A stretch of DNA of 64,000 bases from Symbiodinium natans (Eukaryota > Sar > Dinophyceae > Suessiales > Symbiodiniaceae). Positions 54,601-64,000 of the stretch are shown piece by piece (the stretch's first letter is position 1; each line of letters starts with the position of its first letter). A program made the position numbers and the translations under genes. Where the stretch lies: positions 676,542 through 740,541 of the forward strand of contig CAJNDS010002401.1 in assembly GCA_905221605.1 (NCBI GenBank), in the 5' to 3' direction. The notes beneath the pieces were generated by a model, which was given only the letters and a program-made list of their open reading frames with translations, ran no database searches and was not told where the DNA came from.

Positions 54601-57600
54601 GGTTTATGGGTTCAGGTTTTAAGGGATCAGGGTTTTAGGGTTTAGGGTTTTTCAGCGTTTAGGGTTTAAGGGTTTAAGGGCTTATGGCTAAAGCTTGAGG
54701 GTTTAGGGTTTAGGCTCCTTAAATCTCGAAGTTCCCCATATATTGGCAGGAGGGGTCCCGGCCGAACCTCGTCTGCACCGCCCGATGCGACGAGACGTAC
54801 TACGCCGTGCCAGCGACGCTGGAGTGCCAGGAGACTGGGGGCTGAAGTTCCCGCTGGAAGCTTTGTAGGTAGGGTTTAGGGTTTAGGGTTTAGGGTTTAG
54901 GGTTTAGGGTTTAGGGTTTAGGGTTTAGGGTTTAGGGTTTAGGGTTTTGGGTTTTGGGTTTTGGGTTTAGGGTTGAGTCGCGTTAGGGCCCAGGGTCCGC
55001 TTGAAGGGTCACAGGCAGCTATACGCGAATTGACTCAGCCAAGGATATATCCATTGACACTTGAAGTTACCCTACCTGTCGCCCCATCCATGCCTCCAAG
55101 TAGTGTAGAAGTTTCAGGGTTGCCTTAACAGCTTGTACGCGATGGTTTCAGTTCCCGATTTCGGATGTTTAGAGGCCGTTGCCCCCTTTTTTTTGGATAA
55201 CTGGACATTGGAAGGGTTTACAGTAAGTCCCCTGTTACATGAAGGGACATTCAGGCCAAGTCAGATCTGCACTGAACCCCAAACCCTGCTGTGAATGCGT
55301 CTCGCTTTGGAACAGCGCTTTTCTGATTGCACGTCCTTCTAATTTGCAACTAGGGTTTAGGGTTTAGGGTTTAGGGTGTAGGGTTTAGGGGTAGACCCAA
55401 ACCCCTCAACCCCGAAACCCTACACCTCACGCAGGGCACCGAGCTGGTGCCCCCCAAGTTTCGCTGCTTTGGGGGCCCCACGACACAGGCACCGGGACTT
55501 TTTTCGGTGTGGGGTTTAGAGGATTTGTGTTTAGGGTTTGGGGAAGGTCTGGTGTAGTTGTTTTTGTCAGGGGTGCCAGTGTATGTTGAAGAGGCTTTCG
55601 AGTTTAGGGCATGTGGAGGTGTGATTCAGATTGATACAAGACTGCCTGAGTTCAAGCCCGAAACTGAGCTCATTCCACGCCGAATAAGATGCTGATCATT
55701 TGTCGGCAATGGAGATGAAGTTACAACCGCAAGCCGAAAAGCACTAGGACGCCGTGCCCTTACTCCTGTTTGCAAGGGTTCAGTTCAAATGTTGACCCCA
55801 TGAACCAATAAAGGGCACTCTTTCATTTCGAGGTTACTGGATAAGCCCGAACAAACCATAACCAAACCCCCCAGAAAGCACTGCAACTCAAAAAGCCCTA
55901 CCTAACACAGAATCGCAGCTCCTGAGAGACCAGAAGAGAATCAGGCCGGTTCTTAGCCGGTTCTTAGTAGGGACTGAGGGAATGAGGTACCCTACAGAAT
56001 CCTCTACAGGGTATCCCTAAACCCTAAACCCTAAACCCCCCTGAACCCTAAACCCTAAACTGTAAGGGCCCTCATCCCCTCATTCTCCACTAAGAACCAG
56101 TTGGCTCAGGTCCTCTGGTGCGAGATGGCCCAGACCATCTCGCTAGTCTTCTCCGGTGTCACCGCCTTTGGCCTCATGGTGGCTGGGCTTTGGCACGTAG
56201 GGTTTAGGGTTTAGGGTTTAGGTTTTAGGGTTTAGGGTGTAGGGTTTAGGGGCAGTAGCGCCCAACCAGCATAGTTTTAGGTTTAGGGATGAGTGATTGG
56301 AGGTCGCAGAACTGCTGGCATGGCCCACGGTTCCATGTTCCCCGCCAAGTGTCATGTTAGGGTGCAGGGACGCGCCCGCCATTCCGGTGCGCAGGGGGTT
56401 TTTGTGATTCTGAAGGCGTGTCTTGAGTTGCATCCGTGGCCATGAAGCCAGAGAGCTCAATCATGAGGTCTTTTTGCAAAAGCAACATCATTCCAGTGCA
56501 CCGGGCCGAAATCCTGCAGCCTCAGCCTCAACCCCAGCACCGTTTCCCCTGAACCTCAAACCCGAAAAGCCGCAGTGCCCCTGAACCCCAAAACCGAAAC
56601 CCTAAATTGGGTTGGGGGTGTGGAGAGCCAGAACCTTGACTATCCCGATATCCTACCTTAATTACTTCTGCCCCAACCTCCGCTCCCGGCCCTATGCAGG
56701 CTACAATACCCTAAGCCTTCAACCCTAAACCCTGAACCCTCAACCCAAAGACCCTAAACCCTAAACTTTAAACCCGAAACCCCAAACCCTAAACCCTAGG
56801 CCCTATACAAACCCTAAACTCTAAACTCCGCCCTCACGCCTACTGTATCTGGATTCAAAAACCTTCGAAGAAAGTGTATAGCCCAAACCCAAAATGTTAA
56901 CGCCTCTAGCCTCAGGGGGTTTAGGGGTTTAGGGGGGTTTAGGGGGGTTGAGGGGTTTAGGGGTGTAGGGGTTTAGGCATTCAGCTCCATATGGGTGGCT
57001 GTCAAAATTAAGATCCCTTTGAACCTGTCTTAAATATTAGGTGCCGTATTATAATAGGGATCCAAAAAAGGACCATATTTTTGACAACCACCCATACAGC
57101 TCCAAGTAAATCCGGGCGCGCGCGCATCTCCAGGCCGCGCGAGAGGCCGAGGGCCTTTCGGATCAACCCGAAACCCCTAAACCCCTAAACCCTAAACCCT
57201 AAACCCTAAACCTTAAACCCTAAACCCCCCAAAGAGCCCTGAACCCCAAAAGCCCAAAACCTTAGAGCCCTCAGCTGCCGAGGTGGCGTGCGTCTGCTTC
57301 CAGCGAAATCGCATCCGCAGCTTCAACAACATCCTCTACCACGCCTCTGGGCTCGTGTTAGGGTTTAGGGTTTAGGGTTTCGGGTTTAGGGTTTAGGGTT
57401 TAGGGTTTGGGGTTTAGGGTTGTGTCCAGGGCTTCAGGTGTTGGATTTTGGGGTTTGGGGTTTGGGGTTTGGAGTCAGGGTTCGGGGGTGCTTCAAAGTA
57501 CCCTGAAGAGTTCAATGAGGGGATCTGAGGTAGCTAATTCCCTCGTAAATCCGGGGGGGGGCTGGCCGTGACAGGGTGGCTGTCACAGGCCTTTCCCAAA

Positions 57601-60231
57601 CGGGTTTATTAGCTACTGATCCTCCCCGAGGTCTTTTTTTTTGGGTTGGAGTTGCACAGGGCGAAGTGTACTTGATTTTTTGCATTTCCGCATGCCACCA
57701 CCTCCACCTCCGCAAGGACAAGCTGTTCGAGGCGCAGCAGGCGAGGGGATCGCGGACAGAAACTTCCCGAAGCTCTTAACCCTAAGCCGCAAGTGCAAAA
57801 AACCCTCAACTTGAGCCCGAAACCCCGTCAACCCTAAACCCCTACCTCCCTCAGGGAAGATCACTTCCTAATGGACGGTTTTGTGTGGGCACAAGGGACC
57901 TCACTATTTCCTGTGGCCCATGAACAAGGGGGGTCTGGGGTCATTTTTCGTGGGATCAGAAGGCCCATAGGCCTCAGAGCTGTTGGGACTTCTAGGGTTG
58001 ACTGTGTAGTTCCTTGGGATGTTCTCCATATTTCTCCTTGCTGGGCTTCAAGAAAGGATGATCTCTGGTAGTCTATTTTCGGAGGGTTTCAAGGGCCGAC
58101 CCGGTTTAGGGTTCAGGGTTCTACGTGTTTGCGGGTTTAGGGGTTTGGGGGTGTAGGGGTTTAGGGGTTTAGGGGTTTAGGGGTTTAGGGGTTTAATTAG
58201 GGGTTTAGGGGCCCTGAAAGCCTTGGGAGTCAAGAGCCCCAAACCCTAAAGAGGATGTGCATGGCAACTTCAACGTGGTGCGGATGACCAATGGCCAGGA
58301 CCCAGCAGGTCCTGAACTCCTCAAGGTCTCGCAGGTTTAGGGTGTTTTTGGGGGTGTTTAGGGTCTCGGTTTTTTGGGGATTTAGGTTTTTTTTAAGGAT
58401 TTTAGGGTTTAGGGCTTTTAAGGTTTAGGAAATCCTACCCCTACGCCCTAGACCCTTCGCCCCCTCTCTGAGCCCCGAAGTCTACCTTGCTAGACCCTAG
58501 CCCCTCAACCCTAAGCCCCCACCACCCAATCCCCAAAGACCTGGGCCCCAAACCTTACATCCCGAACTCCAAGTCCGGCTCTGCTTGCCCTAAACCCTAA
58601 ACCCTAAACCCTAAACCCTGAACCCTAAACCCTAAACCCTAAACCCTAAACCCTAAACCCTAAACCCTAAACCCTAAACCCTAAACCCTAAACCCTAAAC
58701 CCTAAACCCCAAACCTTGAACCCTAAGCCCTGAACCCTAAGCCCTGAACCCCAAAAAACCTAAAACCCTAAACGAGGAACTTCAGGGGTGTGCGGTCTAG
58801 GGTTTAGGGTTCCGGGTGTGTAGGGTTTAGGGTCTAGGGTTCAGGGTGTAGGGTTTGGGGGTTTAGCGCTTTAGGAGCTTGAGGCTGGAGGCTTCCGAGG
58901 GTTCAGGCTTGGAAGTGTTTCAGTTGGTTGCGTGCTGCAAGATTTCGAGGTTGAGCCGTAGCGCCCCCTCAAATCCTGAACCCTCGGCTGTAGACCCCAA
59001 TCCCAAGTCCACCCTTTAACCCTAAACCCCATACCCTTAAAAACCCCAAACCCTAAACCCTAAACCCTAAACCCTAAACCCTAAACCCTAAACCCTAAAC
59101 CCTAAACCCTAAACCCTAAACCCTAAACCCGTTTCTCAAAGCGGCCAGGAGTATCACAGCAAGCTTCCCCACCACCTCCTTGCCAGGGACCCGCGCCCTC
59201 CGGTGGAGGTGCCTGGGCTGGGGGGGGGGGGGGAGATTATCGCTGCACTTTGTGGATCTGGTAGGTTTAGGGTTTAGGGTTCAGGGTTTAGGGTTTCGGG
59301 TTTGGGGTTTGGGGTTTAGGGTTTAGGGTTATTGTGAGTCTTGCATTTTTTGCTTTCAACACTGAACCTGAAGCTCCAAAGCCTCAAGCCCTAAGCCCTA
59401 AGCCCTAAGCCCTAAACCCTAAACCCTAAACCCTCAACCCTAAACCCTCAACCCTGAACCCTAAACCCTAAATCCTAAACCCGAAACCCAGCAAAGACCC
59501 TCTTAGGAGGACGCTCTCCGCGACGCGATCGTCGGCGAGTCCAACTGGGCAAACTGGGGGCAGCCGACGGTGCGCCATCGCCATCGGTAGAGGGCTTCAT
59601 AGGCTTCAGCGTCTAGGTTTGCAGGGGTTCTTAGGTTTCTCCCTAAACCCTAAACCCTAAACCCTAAACCCTAAACCCTAAACCCTAAACCCTAAACCCT
59701 AAACCCTAAACCCTAAACCCTAAACCCTAAATCCGAAACCCGAAACCCGAAACCCTAAACCCTAAACCCTAAACCCTAAACCCTAAACCCTAAACCCTAA
59801 ACCCTAAACCCCTAAACCCCTAAACCCTTAAACCCCAAACCCCAAACCCGAAACCCTAAACCCTAAACCCTAAACCGTTTCTTCTTACAACATGTTTACG
59901 GTTTTTAGGGCTTTGAGGGGGCCCTAAGGGCTGAGGGCCTAGACCCAAAGCCCGCACAGGCTTTAGGGCTCCAGGCCACTTGGCGCGTTGTTGTTTCATG
60001 GTTTTTTTGTGGGCGTCTAGGGTTAGGGACATCGACAAGACTTTGGCCACTCCACCGGCAGGCCTAAGCCCTAAACCTTAAGCCCTAAACCCCAAAACCC
60101 TAAACCCCAAACCCCAAACCCTAACCCCAAACCTCTTAGTTTCCCAAAACTCAACCAATGCCGCATGGGCACAGGTGGATCCAATGGCCACGGCCCTGCC
60201 TGTGCAGGACCTGCGCGAGGCACGGCGCTGA
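46939..60231 (+). CDS. Modular EGF-like/sushi-like single-pass membrane protein
   Basis: Best multi-exon model. Exons: 46939-46986, 47304-47339, 48004-48058, perhaps 48413-48456 and 48948 on, 49983-50051, 50346-50450, 50906-50998, 51716-51773, 52769-52820, 53856-53918, 54114-54179, 54750-54830, 55435-55488, 56110-56196, 57283-57354, 57717-57740, 58254-58334, 59149-59208, 59507-59569, 60175-60231 (TGA). Nearly all later junctions are phase 0. EGF-type: CICDPDRAGEGCEIPLC, DEGYTGPQCR. Sushi-type: GTCTPDCQEGYVPSHEKFTC, LVCTARCDETYYAVPATLEC. A Thr/Pro linker TTTPPP precedes a further Cys. Exon 56110-56196 gives the membrane segment; the rest is a charged tail. Probably a surface receptor or adhesion protein. 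The N-terminus and signal peptide were not found; the upstream exons may belong to a separate gene. Confidence 0.7.
48115..48228. repeat. 38-base tandem repeat, three copies
   Basis: Unit begins CTTGAACCCTCAACCC and ends CTATTCAGAACCAG; copies start at 48115, 48153 and 48191. It lies in the intron after the EGF exon 48004-48058. Confidence 0.9.
48964..48990. repeat. (GC)n dinucleotide run inside a coding-like block
   Basis: Thirteen GC pairs directly after CGTGCATCTGCGAACT, an EGF-like CIC-E exon start preceded by a CTTCAG acceptor. In frame it would encode Arg-Ala repeats. Confidence 0.85.
49060..49600. repeat. TTTAGGG-type tracts, several variants
   Basis: GTTTAGGG, GTTCAGGG, TCTAGGG and TTTCGGG words in blocks, interrupted by short unique sequence including a possible 14-base micro-exon (CACAG then TGCACTCTGCCAAG then GTAAAG) near 49200-49213. 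Confidence 0.8.
49801..49947. mobile_element. MITE-like element with CACTTGGAGGTTC ends
   Basis: Left CACTTGGAGGTTCAGTGTAC; right AAGTACTATGAACCTCCAAG. About 18 of 20 positions pair. About 147 bases, no open frame. The end motif is shared by many single copies in this window. Confidence 0.7.
51178..51208. repeat. G run
   Basis: About 31 G in the intron after exon 50906-50998. Confidence 0.9.
51604..51657. repeat. (CTGT)n microsatellite
   Basis: About thirteen copies, followed by three copies of the 15-mer AACTGTGTCTTGC upstream of the exon at 51716. Confidence 0.95.
52850..53060. repeat. (TTTTAGGG)n array
   Basis: About seventeen octamers with an extra T, beginning shortly after the GT donor of exon 52769-52820. 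Confidence 0.95.
53253..53329 (+). CDS. Possible coiled-coil exon
   Basis: Between a GGCAG acceptor and a GTCAGT donor, VEDLQNQVSVVTSELSSLRR is a heptad-like, helical segment continuing ARHLET. The phase does not fit simply between the neighbouring exons 52769-52820 and 53856-53918, so it may be alternatively used or belong elsewhere. Confidence 0.4.
53943..54045. repeat. (TTTAGGG)n array at the 5' side of an intron
   Basis: About fourteen perfect heptamers starting 25 bases after the GC donor of exon 53856-53918. Confidence 0.97.
54871..54975. repeat. (TTTAGGG)n array at the 5' side of an intron
   Basis: Perfect heptamers followed by TTTTGGG copies, about 30-40 bases after the end of the sushi-like exon at 54750. 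Confidence 0.97.
56110..56196 (+). other. Transmembrane-encoding exon
   Basis: A single phase-0 exon carries the only strong hydrophobic segment of the 46939-60231 gene: ISLVFSGVTAFGLMVAGLW, preceded by a Cys and acidic residue and followed by basic residues in the next exon (CVCFQRNRIRS). This orientation puts the Cys-rich modules outside and the tail inside the cell. Confidence 0.65.
56990..57096. mobile_element. MITE with 8-base target-site duplication
   Basis: Ends TATGGGTGGCTGTCAAAA and TTTTGACAACCACCCATA pair at all but one position, and the direct repeat CAGCTCCA flanks the element at 56982-56989 and 57097-57104. About 107 bases, within the intron 56197-57282. Confidence 0.8.
58588..58760. 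repeat. (CCCTAAA)n array in intron
   Basis: In the 3' part of the intron 58335-59148, whose 5' end begins GTTTAGGG. Confidence 0.97.
59045..59130. repeat. (CCCTAAA)n array just before an acceptor
   Basis: Ends about 18 bases before exon 59149-59208. Confidence 0.97.
59640..59880. repeat. (CCCTAAA)n array
   Basis: About 240 bases with CCCGAAA, CCCCTAAA and CCCCAAA patches, in the intron before the terminal exon 60175-60231. Confidence 0.97.
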
Positions 60232-60682
60232 GATTTTGTCGGGGGTTTCGCCGGACCTTCGTAGGGGTTTTAGGGTTTCGGGGTTCGGGTGTTAGGGTTT
60301 TGGTTTAGGGTTTTGGGCTTTCAAGGGTTTTGGGAAAGTTTTGGGGTTTAGGGTTGAGGGTTTTAAGGGTTGAAGGATTCGGGGGGTTTGGGGGGTTGAT
60401 GCTTTGAAGGTGTTAGCTGGGGAATCGCCCTCAAAGCACAAGAATTCGCGGACTCGTGCAACAAAGGCCCTAATGAAACGAGATTGAAAGTCCTACTCTG
60501 AAGGTTCTCGGGCAGTTCTCATATTCTCAGGGTTCTTAGAATCTCAAGAAACTAAGGGTTCTGGCCATGTTTCAGCAAGCCCCAAACGCTAAGCCCTCGG
60601 CCCTGGCTCTAAGCCTTTGTGGCTTTCGGCCTTAGACGTTCGGGTTTAGGTCCTCAGCGGTACTTTTCGGTCATCCAGTTGG

Positions 60683-61807
60683 TTGGCCGCAGTCCGCCAG
60701 ATCGGCCATGGGCAGACCAACAAGTCTGGCTTCGATAGCTACTTGCTGAGCTGGAGGAGGGGGGACTTTGCCGCGCAGGAAAGCGGCAAAGTCATAAGAT
60801 GGGCCTCTCTGGCGCTACAAAGACAGGCCTTGCCAGGCCGATGGGTCTGGGCTTCATGTTGGCGTCGATCTGCTCAGCCACCCCCTTGCTTCGGCTGTTC
60901 GGCCTGAATCCCCAAGATCCACAGGCCGCTGCCCCCTTGACTTGCCAGTGTTCTTCGCCCCGAGCACGGAGCAGGGTGGCCTTGTTGGTGAAAGTGATCA
61001 CGCTCCAGACCTTGGACTTGATGTCCGTGTCCTAAAGCTGCTTTGACTTCAGGGGCCTAGGATTTCAGGGCTCAGCAACATTTCTTAGAGCCTTAGGGTC
61101 TGCCCCCTGTATATTAGGCTTCATTTGGGCTTAGACCCCTAACCCTCAGCCCTCAAACCCGGGGCTGCGGGCCGCTGAGGACACCAGCACCCGGACGCCC
61201 CCGAGCGCTCCCAGTACGCAGCGGCCAAGCTTGCACGACGCAGGCGGCCTTTCGCGTGCAACCCTCTAAGCCCCAGTCCTTAATAGGGATTCTAATGGGG
61301 AGTGCTAGAATCCTGATTCAGGAGTTGTTGGCCTATGGGGGAACATCCCAGGTTTAGGGCTTTAGACGTTGCTGAAAAAGCTTGACATGCACAGCCGTTC
61401 ATGGGAACGTGTGTCGAGGTGTACTCCCAAGCGTTCCTAGAGCGGGAGTATTTCAAGTTCGGTTCGGGTTTCGGGGTTTGGGCTTAGGGTTTAGGGTTTA
61501 GGGTTTAGGGTAGGGCTTAGGGTTTGCGGGGGTTTAGAGTTCGGGTCTAGAGCTCGGGGAGGGGGATTTTAGCATCAGGGCGGGATCATTGTCGTGAACC
61601 CTCAACCCTGACTGAACCCTGAACCCTAAACCCCGAGCCCTAAACCCCTGAACCCTGAACACTCAACCACAGCCCTAAACCCCAAGCCCGTCGCCGGCAG
61701 GTCTCCCCGGCCAAGTGTCCGACGCCTTGGCCATCGTCGCAGCGCCTTGGCTCAATCAGCGCCTGAAAGCTCGAAATCCCCCAACCGCCAAACCGTTTGG
61801 ACCTTAG
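60683..61807 (+). CDS. 3' end of an unrecognised gene
   Basis: Repeat-free block 60683-61035 with overlapping open frames: one reads VRQIGHGQTNKSGFDSYLL after a GCCGCAG acceptor, another MGLSGATKTGLARPMGLGF ending TAA at 61033-61035. Next, 61168-61247 after CTGAG (a GC donor follows) and the terminal exon 61701-61807 (LPGQVSDALAIVAAPWLNQR, TAG). The last two join in phase only if 61168 is read DTSTRTPPSAPSTQRPSLHD; the alternative frame HQHPDAPERSQYAAAKLARR looks more protein-like but would leave the junction out of phase. Linking the first block is inference. Confidence 0.35.
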
Positions 61808-62100
61808 GGTATAGGGTTTAGGCCCTCATCCCTGCACCCTACGGTTTAGAGTTTCAGCCTCAACCCCAAGCCCTACCCCCCCCCCCCCCCCCGGCTAGGG
61901 CTTTTGGGGTGATTCGGATCCTGGCTGCTTCAGAGGGTCCTTCTTCGAGGGTTTCCGTAGCTTTGTCCAGACCCTGTGGGGTGCGGGCCGGGGAGGAAGT
62001 AGAGCCCTTCCAAAGGGCGGGCTGAACCTTCCCCAGCCCCCTAGGGGCACAGGTTTTAAGCCCCCCAAACCCTCAAAGCAAAGCCCTGAAGTCCTAAACT

Positions 62101-62437
62101 CTAAGGTCCAGGAGCCGTTAAAAGTATATAATCACAGTAGCAATAACACTGGCAGTATTACGAATAGTGATAGTGATAATGGCAATGATAATCATGGTGG
62201 TAATAGTAAATGGGAAGAATCAATGGAACCTCAAGCACATGCGCCCGAGGACCCGGGCCTAAGACGAGGAGGAGAGGCGGCACCAAGGGCCTTAGGGACT
62301 TTAGGATGTAGGGATTGCAGGATTTAGGGCTTAGGGTTTAGGATTTGGGGATTATAGGATTTGAGTTTAGGATTTTAGGGGTAACAGTTTAGGGGTCAGT
62401 TCAGAGGGATCAGGCTCAGCGCTCGAGTTAAGGGTGT
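62101..62437. other. Intergenic stretch
   Basis: AT-rich imperfect GATAAT/AATGGT microsatellite (about 62120-62215), then degenerate TTTAGGG words. Nothing coding seen. Confidence 0.5.
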
Positions 62438-62446
62438 TTAAGTTTC

Positions 62447-62555
62447 ACTTGGAGGTTCCTGGTTGGTCACAAATAGGGGATTCTTAAGGAGGGCATCCAT
62501 AGTTACGGTACCTACCGCCCACCGACCCTCAGCTGGCCATGAGCCTTCAAGTAGG
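62447..62555. mobile_element. MITE-like element with ACTTGGAGGTTC ends
   Basis: Left CACTTGGAGGTTCCTGG faces right CCATGAGCCTTCAAGTAGG; about 109 bases. Same end motif as 49801-49947, more diverged. Confidence 0.55.
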
Positions 62556-62819
62556 GGCTCTGCCGGGAGTTCAGGGGCTGGCCGTGCGCTTGAGGATGTA
62601 GCTCGTTGGCTTTGGCTTTGGGTTGGAGGGTATTTTCTGCGTTCGCAGCGCCCTTCCCGAAGGCCACTCGTCGTAGCTTTTTGCAATTGGGGTGGCTTCG
62701 CGGGTTGTGGGGCTTCTAAACCGCAAGGCCTTGAATGCGAGTGAATACGAAGTGATGGCGTAGGGGCGATCGCTCAAGACCTCACTCCCAAAAAAGCCCT
62801 GAGAGAGCTTTGCCCGCCC

Positions 62820-63723
62820 ATGAGCAGCGTCCCCCCCAACTCCGGGGGGCCATCTCCCGGCCTTCAGGTCTCTGCTCAGAGCTGCAAAGCGCAGCTGCAC
62901 ATAAGCGAGCATGCCCACGGTGCACGTCTGGGCCATCTGGTCCCAGTGTCTGCTGTTTCAACGCCGGCCCAGGTGCCATCGTTTTTGAGCACACGAAGGG
63001 AGACTCCGACGCGAGTCGTTCTGAACATCTACGATGCGCACATCCGCCTTTTAACGGGAGTTGCGTGTCGGGTGGGGGATCACTAGTGTGACTCGTACCC
63101 CTGTGCGCCCTCATCGCATGGGAATCCGAGCAGACAAGTTCAGAAGCCCCGCAGCTTCTCAAATTTGACGCCCTCGGCCCAATGAGGCCCGAAACCTGAG
63201 CAGCCCCAGAGCCAAGGCACCCCAAAAGCCCAAAGCCCTTACTCCCTAAAACTGACGCCCTCAAGCCATAAAAACCCAAAACCCCAAGGAGCACGCTCAG
63301 CTGGAATTTTTAACACCCCAGGCTTGACCTTGCCGCCCCTCTAAGGAGGTTCAGGGTTTAGGGTTTAGGGTTTAGGGTTAAGAGTTTTCGGTGCGAAAAA
63401 TAAGGCTCCATGTATTTCGCGATGCCGAAACAAGGGACTCGATTTTGCAGAACCGACCATGTGGGTTCCTGCACCCTAAGCCCCTGAAACCCTACAACCC
63501 AAAAGCACTAAAACCCTAAAACCCTAAAACCTTAAAACCCTAAAGCCCTAAAAACCCTAAAAACCGTAAACACCCTGAAAACCCGAAAACCCTAAAACCC
63601 CAAAGGCCCCAAACCCCTAAGCCCCGAACCCGAGCAGGTGGTGCTGAGATACATTGCCGGGCGGCCTGATCTGGATGGCGCCCACGGATGGCTCCTGGAT
63701 TTCAGCCACGAGCTCCTTGGGGG
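62820..63723 (+). CDS. 5' end of a gene running past the window
   Basis: Start exon 62820-62867 (MSSVPPNSGGPSPGLQ, GT donor, phase 0) joins in phase to an exon from 62973 (VPSFLSTRRETPTRVVLNIY, then DAH), which has several possible donors before TAG at 63087. A later exon 63638-63723 reads VVLRYIAGRPDLDGAHGWLL then DFSHELLG, with a GC donor. The VVLNIYDAH strand recalls the start of PPPDE-type cysteine peptidase domains, but no catalytic His or Cys motif is visible, so this is only a hint. A 170-codon minus-strand frame overlaps and is judged a shadow. Confidence 0.4.
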
Positions 63724-63757
63724 GCAGTTAGGGGGAGTTCCGGGTAGGGCTGTAGGC

Positions 63758-64000
63758 CTAAACCCTAAACCCTAAACCCTAAACCCTAAACCCTAAACCC
63801 TAAACCCTAAACCCTAAACCCTAAACCCTAAACCCTAAACCCTAAACCCTAAACCCTAAACCCTAAACCCTAAACCCTAACCTAAACCCTAAACCCTAAA
63901 CCCTAAACCCTAAACCCTAAACCCTAAACCCTAAACCCTAAACCCTAAACCCTAAACCTAAACCCTAAACCCTAGACCCTAGACCCTAGACCCTAAACCC
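63758..64000. repeat. (CCCTAAA)n array at window end
   Basis: At least 243 bases with single-base slips and CCCTAGA units near the end. A right-hand chromosome end would read TTTAGGG on this strand, so this is interstitial. Confidence 0.97.

Noticed and set aside
62782-63294. 170-codon minus-strand frame
   Set aside because: The + strand shows a start exon and a second exon in matching phase; the minus frame has no recognisable motif.
63758-64000. Possible chromosome end
   Set aside because: The array reads CCCTAAA toward the right edge; a right telomere would read TTTAGGG on this strand. Many equal arrays are interstitial.
1-64000. Dinoflagellate spliced-leader relics at gene starts
   Set aside because: Looked for the conserved TTTTGGCTCAAG-type core before candidate starts; no copy was recognised by eye.

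Overview
This looks like nuclear DNA of a protist, most probably a dinoflagellate. The basis is indirect: plant-type telomere-like heptamers (TTTAGGG/CCCTAAA) throughout, very short exons inside long introns, many GC-AG introns next to GT-AG ones, acceptors that are nearly always AG followed by G, and every convincing exon on the + strand. Long open frames are almost absent because exons are mostly 25-110 bases. I recovered genes by chaining short coding blocks that share acceptor, donor and reading phase. All gene models are therefore reconstructions from sequence alone, and missed exons are likely.

Layout: 230-1473, end of a gene with an alpha/beta (TIR-like?) domain. 3370-5800, weak Cys-rich exons including a possible signal peptide. 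5.8-10 kb, mostly repeats. 10031-14672 and 15040-16726, two adjacent genes with PDZ-like C-terminal ends. 18833-19446 and 20426-21068, ends of two unrecognised genes. 21509-25140, Cys-rich exons. 26214-26288, an isolated terminal exon. 26785-28978, a gene starting with a hydrophobic leader and ending in Cys-rich exons. 29127-31020, 32019-35977 and 37018-37342, sushi-like or Cys-rich genes. 37708-46584, a long mosaic gene with sushi-like exons. 46939-60231, the best model: about twenty exons giving EGF-like and sushi-like extracellular modules, one membrane segment and a cytoplasmic tail ending in TGA. 60.7-61.8 kb, end of another gene. 62820 onward, start of a gene running out of the window.

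Between and inside the genes lie telomere-like arrays and their degenerate relatives, mononucleotide runs (one of 85 G), microsatellites, and several small inverted-repeat elements of MITE type. The most interesting signal is the arrangement inside introns: TTTAGGG copies tend to sit just after the 5' splice site and CCCTAAA copies just before the 3' splice site. Many introns could then fold into a hairpin that brings the splice sites together. One 79-base exon (42631-42709) sits inside a perfect inverted repeat made from the ends of its two flanking introns.

The genes with recognisable content point to cell-surface or secreted modular proteins (EGF, sushi, membrane anchor) and PDZ-type adaptor proteins. 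No rRNA, tRNA, CRISPR array, prokaryotic operon or viral gene was seen.
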